A DNA stretch of 64,000 nt, taken from JACPFJ01 sp036504875. GTDB lineage: Bacteria > Desulfobacterota > Desulfuromonadia > Geobacterales > Pseudopelobacteraceae. The notes below the pieces were generated by a model. It saw only the letters and a list, made by a program, of their open reading frames with translations, was not told where the DNA came from and made no database searches. The stretch covers positions 1 through 64,000 of the forward strand of contig DASXUK010000053.1 of the NCBI GenBank assembly GCA_036504875.1, in the 5' to 3' direction. Made by a program: the position numbers and the translations under genes. Numbering within the stretch: the stretch's first letter is position 1; every line of letters begins with the position of its first letter. Below, piece by piece: positions 24,887 to 33,108 of this stretch.

Positions 24887-26617
24887 ATGCCTTTTAACCT
24901 GAAAGAACTTATCGTTTCTGTGACATGTCGTAGCAAGGAGTCGAGAATTCAGCCACAGGCATTATTCCTCTGCTTTCTTGTTGCCAATGCTTTAAAATGC
25001 TGGTTAGCCTATATTTCCTGCGATTCATCCGGCACTGATCTATTTTTGCTCTTGAACTATCTGGAATCATTTCTCCTGGCGCTGCTTGTTTACGGCGGGT
25101 TGGCGGCGGCAGGTCGGGCCTCCCTGTTATTTGTCTTTTACCTGGTGCAGGGCCTCTATCTCGCCATCAACGTCTGTTATCTAAACCTTTTTAATTCACC
25201 CCTTCATCTCAACTACTACTATCAGCTCTGGTGGGAGTTTTTTTCCATCAGTGATAAATTTACGGCGCTGCCGGCGCTGCATTCCCTCTTTTTGGCGCTG
25301 ATGGACCTGCCGCTGCTCATTGCCGTTGCCTTTCGGCTGCGTTCAACACCCCGACTCTTTCGCCCGACCCTTTGCCGGGGGCTTTTCCTAACCGTATTTG
25401 CCAGCCTGGCACTCTCACTCATGCTGGTTTTCTCGGAGCTGTCCTCTCCGGTCCGGCTGAAGTCACTGTCATCCAAGCCGGCGGCCTATAATGCCATAGT
25501 GCTGCATCGCTACGGAATCCTGGCCCATAACCTGCTCGACCTTTTTACTGCGGATAATGAAAAACAAGAGTTGCTGAAGCTTTCGCATGGTGAGCCAATC
25601 AGCGGCAAGGGGAGTTGCGCTATCCCTCCCGAGATTTTCATGATCCAGGTGGAATCGCTGGATGCCAACATCATAGATTTCAATTGGCATGGCCGCTATG
25701 TGGCGCCGTTTCTGCACCAGATTTCACGGCAGTCGCTGTATTTCCCCTTCACGATGAGCTACCATCTGGCCGGCGGAAGCTCGGATTGCGAGGTCTCCGT
25801 TCTAAACAGCGTGGAGCCGTTCTCCTCATTCCCCACCATGACATCCGGCAGGTATGATTATCCCAATTCGCTCGCCCGGGTCCTGGGCGGTCGAGGGATG
25901 GTCACTCTGGCATTTCATGGCAATGACGGTAATTATTATAACCGCGACCAGGCCTATTATAAGATGGATTTCGACAAATTCTACGACCGGCTGCGCATGG
26001 GACTTCCTGAAGAGGGCTGGGGAGCCTCGGATCAGAGGCTATTCGAGTTTGCGGAAAAAAAGATCGCGCAGCTGCGGCGTCCGTTTTTATGCTACCTCAT
26101 CACCATGAGCAGCCATGAACCTTTCCGCAATGTCGAGAATTATTTCAATGACAGTGCCTATGATGATGTCGAGCCGGAAATCACCCGGCATTACTTTAAA
26201 TCGATTTCCTACGTGGATCAGGTTCTACGCGAATTTGTCAGCCATGTGAGAGCGAATTATCCCCATGCCTACATCTTCATTTACGGCGACCATACCCCGT
26301 ATGTCATCAAGAAAGGCCTTTACCAGCGGGCTGCGTTTATGATGGATGATAAGGAATTCGAGTTTGTCCCACTGCTCATCGTCACGCCCAGCAAGCAGGT
26401 CCGCATGGAACAGAAGCTGGCTGTTTCTTTTCTTGACATCGCGCCAACGGTGCTGGCTGCCAGTGGCGTACCCTATCGGTTTCGGACAACGGGTGAGAAC
26501 CTGCTTGAAAAGCCTTTGATTCGTCCGATTCCATTTCGCGAAGACTCGTATGATCGGGCCTTGCTCTATCGCGAAGCTCAAAAAACCCGCAAAAACTTAT
26601 TCCTTGACGAGAGATAA
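24887..26617 (+). CDS. LTA-synthase-like membrane sulfatase/phosphoglycerol transferase
   Basis: 576 residues. Five membrane helices fill about 20-190, followed by a large periplasmic alkaline-phosphatase-fold domain. Metal and catalytic residues are visible: E in IQVESLDANI, S298/S299 in HLAGGSSDCEVS, where LTA synthases have a threonine, and the late IYGDHTPYV. In this family the enzyme moves phosphoglycerol or phosphoethanolamine groups onto glycans or lipids at the outer face of the inner membrane. Serine in place of threonine suggests a related but different subgroup. It stands alone. Confidence 0.83.
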   Translation: MPFNLKELIVSVTCRSKESRIQPQALFLCFLVANALKCWLAYISCDSSGTDLFLLLNYLESFLLALLVYGGLAAAGRASLLFVFYLVQGLYLAINVCYLNLFNSPLHLNYYYQLWWEFFSISDKFTALPALHSLFLALMDLPLLIAVAFRLRSTPRLFRPTLCRGLFLTVFASLALSLMLVFSELSSPVRLKSLSSKPAAYNAIVLHRYGILAHNLLDLFTADNEKQELLKLSHGEPISGKGSCAIPPEIFMIQVESLDANIIDFNWHGRYVAPFLHQISRQSLYFPFTMSYHLAGGSSDCEVSVLNSVEPFSSFPTMTSGRYDYPNSLARVLGGRGMVTLAFHGNDGNYYNRDQAYYKMDFDKFYDRLRMGLPEEGWGASDQRLFEFAEKKIAQLRRPFLCYLITMSSHEPFRNVENYFNDSAYDDVEPEITRHYFKSISYVDQVLREFVSHVRANYPHAYIFIYGDHTPYVIKKGLYQRAAFMMDDKEFEFVPLLIVTPSKQVRMEQKLAVSFLDIAPTVLAASGVPYRFRTTGENLLEKPLIRPIPFREDSYDRALLYREAQKTRKNLFLDER

Positions 26618-26629
26618 TCGCCATGACCA

Positions 26630-26764
26630 GTGGCCTTCGAATATACCCTTTTTGGTAACTACCCCTGCCTGCAGCCGGGCTTGCAGAGCGTCTATATCGG
26701 GCATCGCGAGATTGCGTTGGAGATGGGGGCGGGGATCTGGATCAAACCTGAAAAAGTGAATTAA
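26630..26764 (+). CDS. Possible 44-residue protein or gene fragment
   Basis: A short frame from GTG 26630 reads EYTLFGNYPCLQPGLQSVYI then GHREIALEMGAGIWI and ends in KPEKVN. Its composition looks protein-like, and the alternative frames of the same DNA do not. No ribosome site is clear: it starts 13 bases after the sulfatase stop. It could be a small protein translated with that gene or the tail of a decayed one. I do not recognise the family. Confidence 0.35.
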   Translation: MAFEYTLFGNYPCLQPGLQSVYIGHREIALEMGAGIWIKPEKVN

Positions 26765-26863
26765 ATCTATTCAGATGCACACAGTTAGTTTTTCCGTTTC
26801 CCTGCTTGCCTTCCCTGCCAAAAGCAGGCAAAATAATATAATTTTACACAGGAGTCCACTTTA

Positions 26864-28345
26864 ATGGCACTGCGCGTCTACAATACCCTTAGCGGGGAAA
26901 AGGAACCTTTTGTCCCTCACCATCCCGGCAAGGCCGGCATGTATGTCTGCGGTGTTACGGTCTATGATTACTGTCATATCGGCCATGCCCGCGCCAATGT
27001 GGTTTTTGATGTGATCTACCGTTATCTGAAGTACATCGGTTACGATGTCACCTATGTCCGCAACTACACCGATATCGATGACAAAATTATAAATCGGGCC
27101 AATCAGGAAGGGGTTGATTACCGCAACATTTCCGAACGCTTCATTCAGGCCTTTGATGAGGATATGGCCCGCCTGGGTCTGGCAAAACCGACCGTGGAGC
27201 CTAAGGCTACCGACCATATCGGCGGTATCATCGCTATTATCGAAACGCTGATCGCCAAAGGGCATGCCTACGAATCAGATGGCGATGTCTATTACGCGGT
27301 CGAGACTTTCCCCGCTTATCTCAAGCTGTCCGGGCGGAATCTGGAGGAGATGCAGGCCGGAGCGCGTGTAGAGGTAGGGGACAAAAAGCAAAACCCGATG
27401 GACTTTGCGCTCTGGAAGTCGTCCAAGCCGAACGAACCGTGGTGGGAATCTCCCTGGGGCAAGGGGCGGCCCGGCTGGCATATCGAGTGCTCCGCAATGA
27501 GCATGGAATTTCTCGGCCAGACCTTTGACATCCATGGCGGAGGAAAAGACCTGATCTTTCCGCATCACGAGAACGAGATTGCCCAATCCGAAGCGGCTAA
27601 CGGCTGCCAATTCGTGCGCTACTGGCTGCACAATGGCTTTGTCAATATCAACAGCGAGAAAATGAGCAAGTCTCTGGGCAATTTCTTTACTATCCGCCAA
27701 GTCCTGGAGGAATACGATGCCGAGACGCTGCGGTTCTTTATTCTCTCGGCCCATTATCGCTCGCCGATTGATTTTTCAGACCAGAACCTTAAAGAATCCC
27801 AGGCCGGGCTGGAGCGGATCTACGCCTGCCTGGCGGCGATTGATAGCGCTGTGTTGAAAAATCCGGGCGCCATTGTGGAGGTCTCCGCGGAAAGTTTGTC
27901 TCCGGCCGGGATTGAGCTGCTGGAGAAGAGCGGACAGATGCTGAAGCGTTTTCTGGAGGCAATGGATGACGATTTCAATACTGCCCTGGCGCTCGGGGTT
28001 GTTTTTGAAACGGTGCGAAGTGCCAATCGTTTTATGGCGGAGATTCTGCCGGGTGAGAGCAGATCGATCACGCTCTTGCACCGGGTCAGGGTCGAAATAG
28101 CAGAAATTGGTGAGGTGCTGGGGCTTTTCCATGTCAATCCGGCCCACTGGCTGGAGAAGCAGCAACAGGAAAAAGCAGGTGCACTTGAAATCACAGCCGG
28201 CGAGATCGAAGCGCTGATTGCCGAGCGCTCTGAAGCCCGCAAGTCGAAAAACTTTGCCAGGGGGGATGAAATTCGCGATTATCTGCTGGATAAAGGCATC
28301 CAACTGCTGGATTCAGCGCAGGGAACTACCTGGAAGGCGAAATAG
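26864..28345 (+). CDS. cysS: Cysteinyl-tRNA synthetase
   Basis: 493 residues charging tRNA-Cys in the cytoplasm. The zinc ligand C29 in MYVCGVTVYD, the HIGH motif (38-41) and KMSKS (266-270) are all present, as is the later zinc site region GWHIECSAMSMEFLG and HGGGKDLIFPHHENEIAQSE. The C-terminal DALR-type helical domain has normal length, ending in RDYLLDKGIQLLDSAQGTTW. An AGGAG precedes ATG 26864. Standard housekeeping gene. Confidence 0.96.
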   Translation: MALRVYNTLSGEKEPFVPHHPGKAGMYVCGVTVYDYCHIGHARANVVFDVIYRYLKYIGYDVTYVRNYTDIDDKIINRANQEGVDYRNISERFIQAFDEDMARLGLAKPTVEPKATDHIGGIIAIIETLIAKGHAYESDGDVYYAVETFPAYLKLSGRNLEEMQAGARVEVGDKKQNPMDFALWKSSKPNEPWWESPWGKGRPGWHIECSAMSMEFLGQTFDIHGGGKDLIFPHHENEIAQSEAANGCQFVRYWLHNGFVNINSEKMSKSLGNFFTIRQVLEEYDAETLRFFILSAHYRSPIDFSDQNLKESQAGLERIYACLAAIDSAVLKNPGAIVEVSAESLSPAGIELLEKSGQMLKRFLEAMDDDFNTALALGVVFETVRSANRFMAEILPGESRSITLLHRVRVEIAEIGEVLGLFHVNPAHWLEKQQQEKAGALEITAGEIEALIAERSEARKSKNFARGDEIRDYLLDKGIQLLDSAQGTTWKAK

Positions 28346-28413
28346 TTTGCGGCCGGAAGGGATCTATTTCGCCAGCGGCGTTAATCTTCGGGCCGAGCTA
28401 TGGAATTTGAGCC

Positions 28414-28442
28414 TTGAACCCTGCTGTTTAGACTGTTATAAT
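28414..28442 (+). promoter_or_regulatory. Sigma-70-like promoter of the kinase/regulator operon
   Basis: TTGAAC (28414-28419), 17 bases, then a perfect TATAAT (28437-28442). It lies 37 bases before the GTG start of the GAF kinase and is the best-matching promoter seen in the window. Confidence 0.65.
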
Positions 28443-28478
28443 TTTGAACCTAATAATTAAAACTTGCGAGGAAATGGC

Positions 28479-30095
28479 GTGGACTGGGATTGTTGCTGGG
28501 ACAGGGATGTAATAGCACCAGGTGACTGTCCAAACATCGGGATAGGAGAGGAAGATCTCCTGTTGTCGCAGCAGCGTCGGATCCTGGAGAAGTGCACCGA
28601 CTGCGAGAACTTCAAGCGCGACCTGAGCCGTTTCTGTGCAAGCGACCATCCGCTGGCGCAGGTATTCAGTCTGATGCATCACGAATACCAACGCCAGAAG
28701 GCCCAGATCCAGTCACTGGTCAGTTTTCTGGACAGCAAAACCCTCGAAGTCAGATTCCTGCATGAACTTGGTTCGGTTCTGCAAAGTTCGGTTGATCTGG
28801 AGGAGGTTCTCTCGGTAGCGCTTACTGCCATCACGGCCGGTAAAGGCTTTGGAATGAACCGCGCCTTTCTGCTTTTAAGCGACAAAGAGCGAAACAACCT
28901 GCAAGGTTTTCTGGCAATTGGTCCTCGCAACTACGAAGAAGCCGGCCAAGCCTGGAACGAAATCGCCAGCCACGACATGGACCTCCAGACCCTGGCGCAG
29001 AGCTTCCGTAAGAATAAGCTTAGCTCCGAGCGCGCCAAATTTCATGACATCCTTGAACAACTCTCCGTATCCCTTTCCAACACCGAACATTTCCTCATCA
29101 AAGTTTTGAATGGCAAGCATGCAGTACTCATTGAAGATGCTTTTCACCATTCAGATGTTCCCTTTGAATTTGCCCGCCTGCTGGGGGTCGATACCTTTTT
29201 GCTGATGCCGCTCATTTCCCGCAATCGCCGCGTAGGTATGATCATCGCGGATAACTGCATCACGCATCGTGCTATTACGGAGGAAGACATCCGTTCATTG
29301 GAAACGTTCTCCTTTCCGGTGGCGTTTGCCATAGAGCGCGCTTCCCTGTATGACCGGCTCCAGGTGGAGCTGGCCCATGTCACCGAAGCCAGTACAAAGT
29401 TGAAGGAACAGCAGGAATTAATCGTTCGGATGGAGAAGATGGCCCTGGTCGGGCGGATCACCTCTAGCGTAGCCCATTCCATACGTAATCCTTTAATGAT
29501 TATTGGCGGTTTTGCGCGTTCGATGTTGAAGAACACCCCCGCGAATGATTCCAAGCGTGACTTTATTGAGTCTATTGTGGGGGAAACGCGGCAATTGGAG
29601 GGGGTTCTGGATGAGATCCTGAATTACTCCGATTCACTTTATCCCACCATGGATTTTTGGGACACCAATCACCTGGTGGAAAGCGTTATTGGTGATATAA
29701 AGGAGACCCTGCAGGCGCGAGGCAGCACCTGCAGTTTCATCGCCGGGCAGAATCTACCCTCGGCCTATATTGATTTTAAGCAGATCTCCTATTGTCTGCG
29801 CACGATCTTGCTCAGCAATATCGATAATGGCACGAATATCGGCATCAGCACCTACAGGGACAATGCCTGCATAATCATTCGTATTGAGGATCACAGCAGC
29901 CGCAAGACGCAGCCAGAGCTGGATGCCATGCTGATGCCGTTCTCATCCACCCAGGATCTGGGGGCGGGGCTGGGACTGGCTCTGTGCAAAACAATGCTGG
30001 ACAAATTGGGCATGCCATTCAGTGCAGAATCTATCTCGGATGGCGGTATAATTTATTCTATTCAGCTTCCTATTCGAAAGGAGGAGCAGCAATGA
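28479..30095 (+). CDS. GAF-domain histidine kinase with degenerate ATP-binding boxes
   Basis: 538 cytoplasmic residues. The N-terminus carries a CTDCENFKRDLSRFC cysteine pair, then a coiled coil, a GAF domain at about 95-285, and HisKA with H333 (SSVAHSIRNPLMIIGGF). The ATPase domain is odd: where kinases have D.G.G the sequence reads RIEDHSSRKTQPELD, and the N box is weak (LRTILLSNIDNG), while G2 (GAGLGLAL) is intact. It might bind ATP poorly or work mainly as phosphatase or scaffold. GTG 28479 has AGGAA seven bases before it. Its stop overlaps the regulator's ATG, so the two form a pair. Confidence 0.85.
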   Translation: MDWDCCWDRDVIAPGDCPNIGIGEEDLLLSQQRRILEKCTDCENFKRDLSRFCASDHPLAQVFSLMHHEYQRQKAQIQSLVSFLDSKTLEVRFLHELGSVLQSSVDLEEVLSVALTAITAGKGFGMNRAFLLLSDKERNNLQGFLAIGPRNYEEAGQAWNEIASHDMDLQTLAQSFRKNKLSSERAKFHDILEQLSVSLSNTEHFLIKVLNGKHAVLIEDAFHHSDVPFEFARLLGVDTFLLMPLISRNRRVGMIIADNCITHRAITEEDIRSLETFSFPVAFAIERASLYDRLQVELAHVTEASTKLKEQQELIVRMEKMALVGRITSSVAHSIRNPLMIIGGFARSMLKNTPANDSKRDFIESIVGETRQLEGVLDEILNYSDSLYPTMDFWDTNHLVESVIGDIKETLQARGSTCSFIAGQNLPSAYIDFKQISYCLRTILLSNIDNGTNIGISTYRDNACIIIRIEDHSSRKTQPELDAMLMPFSSTQDLGAGLGLALCKTMLDKLGMPFSAESISDGGIIYSIQLPIRKEEQQ

Positions 30096-30469
30096 GCAAA
30101 ATCCTGGTAGTGGATGATGAGGCCAATATCCGCCTGCTTTATTCAGAGGAGCTTTCAGAAGAGGGTCATGAGGTAGTGACGGCCGCAACTACTGCTGAAG
30201 CGGTAGATAAGCTTCAGGCCGGTCAGTTTGACCTGGCTGTGCTGGACATCAAGCTTAAGAACGAAAGCGGAATTGATTTACTGCAGAAACTGGTCAAGGA
30301 ACGGCATGAGATGCCGGTGATCCTCTGCTCGGCCTTCTCCTGTTACAAGGATGATTTTTCAGCCTGGCTGGCGGACGGTTACATTGTAAAATCAGGTGAC
30401 CTGACGGAGCTGAAACAGGAGATTTCCCGGGTTTTGGCAAAAAAGGCCCAACGAGCCAAGGTGGCGTAA
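30092..30469 (+). CDS. Response regulator, receiver domain only
   Basis: 125 residues, one receiver domain: D8-D9-E10, phosphoacceptor D52 (AVLDIKL), S in LCSAFS where the conserved T/S belongs, and K101 (YIVKSGD). It overlaps the kinase stop codon by four bases (ATGA), so translation is coupled and the kinase is its natural partner. With no output domain it must act by protein contact. The KAQRAKVA tail is short and basic. Confidence 0.9.
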   Translation: MSKILVVDDEANIRLLYSEELSEEGHEVVTAATTAEAVDKLQAGQFDLAVLDIKLKNESGIDLLQKLVKERHEMPVILCSAFSCYKDDFSAWLADGYIVKSGDLTELKQEISRVLAKKAQRAKVA

Positions 30470-30520
30470 CAGCAAACAAATTGTTTTATATTTAGACCCA
30501 CGCAAGGAGTTTATCTACTT

Positions 30521-33028
30521 ATGAAAGCTGTCATCATGGCCGGCGGGTTTGGAACCCGCATTCAACCGCTCACCAGCAGTATGCCGAAGCCGATGATACC
30601 CCTGTTCAACCGTCCCATTATGCTTCATATCGTGGAGCTTCTGAAAAAATACGACATTACCGATCTGGTGATGCTGCTTTATCATCAGCCCGAGGAGATA
30701 AAAAAGTTCTTCCGGGATGGTTCCGACTTTGGCGTTAAAATCACCTACGTCACTCCCTTGCAGGATATGGGCACCGCCGGGGCAGTCAAGGCGGCTGAAA
30801 AATACCTGAACGAGCGCTTTCTGGTGATCAGTGGCGATCTTCTGACCGACTTCAACCTGAAAAAGATCCTTGATTTTCATGCCGATAATAAGGCCATGGC
30901 CACCATTACCCTGACCTCGGTTAAAGACCCGCTGCAGTTCGGGGTGGTGATCACCGACAAGATGAAACGCATCACGCAATTCCTGGAAAAGCCGGGCTGG
31001 GGCGAAGTCATCTCCGATACGATCAACACCGGCATCTATGTCCTGGAACCGGAAATTTTCAATTACATCCCGGCCGGTGAAAATTTTGATTTTTCCCAGG
31101 ATCTTTTTCCCAAGATGCTTCAGAACGAGGATCCCCTGTTCGGTTGTCCGGCCAAGGGCTACTGGCGCGACATCGGCAATACTGATTCCTACCGCGAGGC
31201 CTATAATGACATTTTCAAGGGCAAAGTTAATCTGAAAATAGACGAGCCCAAGCTCGATTATGTCGGCAAAGATCTGCGGGTTGGCGCTGATGTCACCCTG
31301 GAGGATCCGGCCGGTCTGGAAGGCACAGTGGTTGTAGGAGACAATACCCAGCTTCAGGGGGGGGTGCAGATCCGGGATTCGGTCATCGGCCGCAACTGTA
31401 CTATTGAGCCGGGGGTCCGGCTGGCCCGGTGCGTGATCTGGGACAATGCCTATATCAAGAAAGGCGCCCGGATCACCGACAGCGTGGTCTGCGCCAATGT
31501 GCGGGTCGGGCAGGGCGCTGTTCTTGAGGAGGGAGTGATTGTCGCCGATGATACCTCCATCGGGGATGAGGCGATCATCAAGGCCGATGTAAAAATCTGG
31601 CCGCGCAAGGTGATCGAGGCCGGCTCAATCGTTACCTCAAACCTGATCTGGGGCGAGAAATGGAAGAAATCACTTTTTGAGGGGGCCATTATAAAAGGGC
31701 TTTCCAATGTGGAGCTGACACCTGAATTCTGCGCCAAGTTGGGCTGCGCCTATGGCACCACTCTGCCTAAAGGAAGCTATGTCCTGGGTGGCCGCGATTC
31801 GAATCGATCTTCCCGCATGCTCAAGCGGAGTTTTTTGGGGGGTATCCTTTCGGCCGGAGTCAATGTGCGCGATATGAAAATGGAGCCTCTGCCGCTCCTG
31901 CGTTACAAACTCAAGACCTTTGGCGAGGTGGGGGGCTTCCACTTTCGGCAGGCTCAGGACGATGCCGCTTCAATGGAAATCGTTTTTCTGGACAGCGACG
32001 GCCTGGATTTTTCCAGCGGCATGGCCAAGAATGTTGAACGCATCTTCTACAAGGAAAACTTCCGCCGGGCTCATCACACCGAGCCGGGGGCCATTACCGA
32101 AATCAACAATGTGGAAGACTTCTACCGGGAAGGTTTTTTAAGGGCTATTGATAAAGATATCCTTAAAAAAGCGGCCTGGACGGTTGTGGTTGATTTCAAT
32201 TTTTCACCGGCCAGCCAGATTCTGCCGTCGATACTGAATGAACTGGGTTGTAACGTCATCGCGCTGAATGCCTATGTGGATGAGGGGCGCGGCGGCAAGA
32301 AATCCAAGGACAAGCAGGCGGCGCTAGAGCAACTCTCCAAGATTGTTTGCTCGTTAGGCGCGCAGGCCGGTTTCTGGCTCGACCCGACCGTTGAAGCGAT
32401 TACGCTGCTGGACGAGACCGGTCGCATTCTGGACGGAGTTGAGCTTCTGGCCCTGTTTTCCTATTTGACGGTTGCGAGCGGCCAGAAAGGGGTTATTGCT
32501 GTCCCGGTGCAGGCTCCCTCGACGATTGAGGAGATAGCCAATCAGAAGCGCTGTCAGGTAAACCGCACCAAGAGCAGCGAGCGGGCCATGCTTGAGGCCG
32601 CCAGTTCCTCGGAGGTCATTCTGGCCGGATCAACAGATGGCCGTTTTGCCTATCCCCGTTTCCAGGCCTCCTTTGATGGTATGTTCGCTATTGCCCGGCT
32701 GATCGAGCTGGGTGCTTCCAGTGGCATTACCTTCTCCGAGGCACTGACGGATGTTCCGGTGCGAGCCTTTCTGCAGACCAGGATATCCTGCGCCTGGGAG
32801 ATGAAGGGCGGCATCATGCGCAAGATGAGCGAGGACAGCCTGGACAAGGAAGCCACCTTCATCGACGGCATCAAGGTCCATTTCGGCGATGATTGGGTTC
32901 TGGTGCTGCCGGATCAGTACACTCCCTATGCGCATATCGTGGCTGAGGCGAAGGAGCACAAGGCGGCCCAGAAGTTATTGGCCGAGTATCAGAAGAAGAT
33001 TGAGATCTGGAAAAAAGAACTTGAATAA
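30521..33028 (+). CDS. Sugar nucleotidyltransferase fused to degenerate phosphomannomutase domain
   Basis: 835 residues. Residues 1-235 are a nucleotidyltransferase with the signature MAGGFGTRIQPLTSSMPKPM and GYWRDIGNTDSYREAY, like mannose-1-phosphate guanylyltransferases. Residues 245-365 are hexapeptide repeats of a left-handed beta-helix. The rest follows the phosphohexomutase fold (GTTLPKGSYVLGGRDSNRSS, then three further domains) but lacks its catalytic parts. Where a TASHNP serine loop is expected the sequence reads GFHFRQAQDDAAS, and the DGDADR metal loop is replaced by WLDPTVEAITLLD. It probably makes a nucleotide sugar and uses the second half for regulation. AAGGAG precedes ATG 30521; the next gene is GH57. 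Confidence 0.85.
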   Translation: MKAVIMAGGFGTRIQPLTSSMPKPMIPLFNRPIMLHIVELLKKYDITDLVMLLYHQPEEIKKFFRDGSDFGVKITYVTPLQDMGTAGAVKAAEKYLNERFLVISGDLLTDFNLKKILDFHADNKAMATITLTSVKDPLQFGVVITDKMKRITQFLEKPGWGEVISDTINTGIYVLEPEIFNYIPAGENFDFSQDLFPKMLQNEDPLFGCPAKGYWRDIGNTDSYREAYNDIFKGKVNLKIDEPKLDYVGKDLRVGADVTLEDPAGLEGTVVVGDNTQLQGGVQIRDSVIGRNCTIEPGVRLARCVIWDNAYIKKGARITDSVVCANVRVGQGAVLEEGVIVADDTSIGDEAIIKADVKIWPRKVIEAGSIVTSNLIWGEKWKKSLFEGAIIKGLSNVELTPEFCAKLGCAYGTTLPKGSYVLGGRDSNRSSRMLKRSFLGGILSAGVNVRDMKMEPLPLLRYKLKTFGEVGGFHFRQAQDDAASMEIVFLDSDGLDFSSGMAKNVERIFYKENFRRAHHTEPGAITEINNVEDFYREGFLRAIDKDILKKAAWTVVVDFNFSPASQILPSILNELGCNVIALNAYVDEGRGGKKSKDKQAALEQLSKIVCSLGAQAGFWLDPTVEAITLLDETGRILDGVELLALFSYLTVASGQKGVIAVPVQAPSTIEEIANQKRCQVNRTKSSERAMLEAASSSEVILAGSTDGRFAYPRFQASFDGMFAIARLIELGASSGITFSEALTDVPVRAFLQTRISCAWEMKGGIMRKMSEDSLDKEATFIDGIKVHFGDDWVLVLPDQYTPYAHIVAEAKEHKAAQKLLAEYQKKIEIWKKELE

Positions 33029-33108
33029 AAATATCAGTTGGCCGGTGAGAATCCGCCGATGGGCCCCACTGGAATGTGGGAATTGACCCATAAGGAACCA
33101 CTTCCCCT

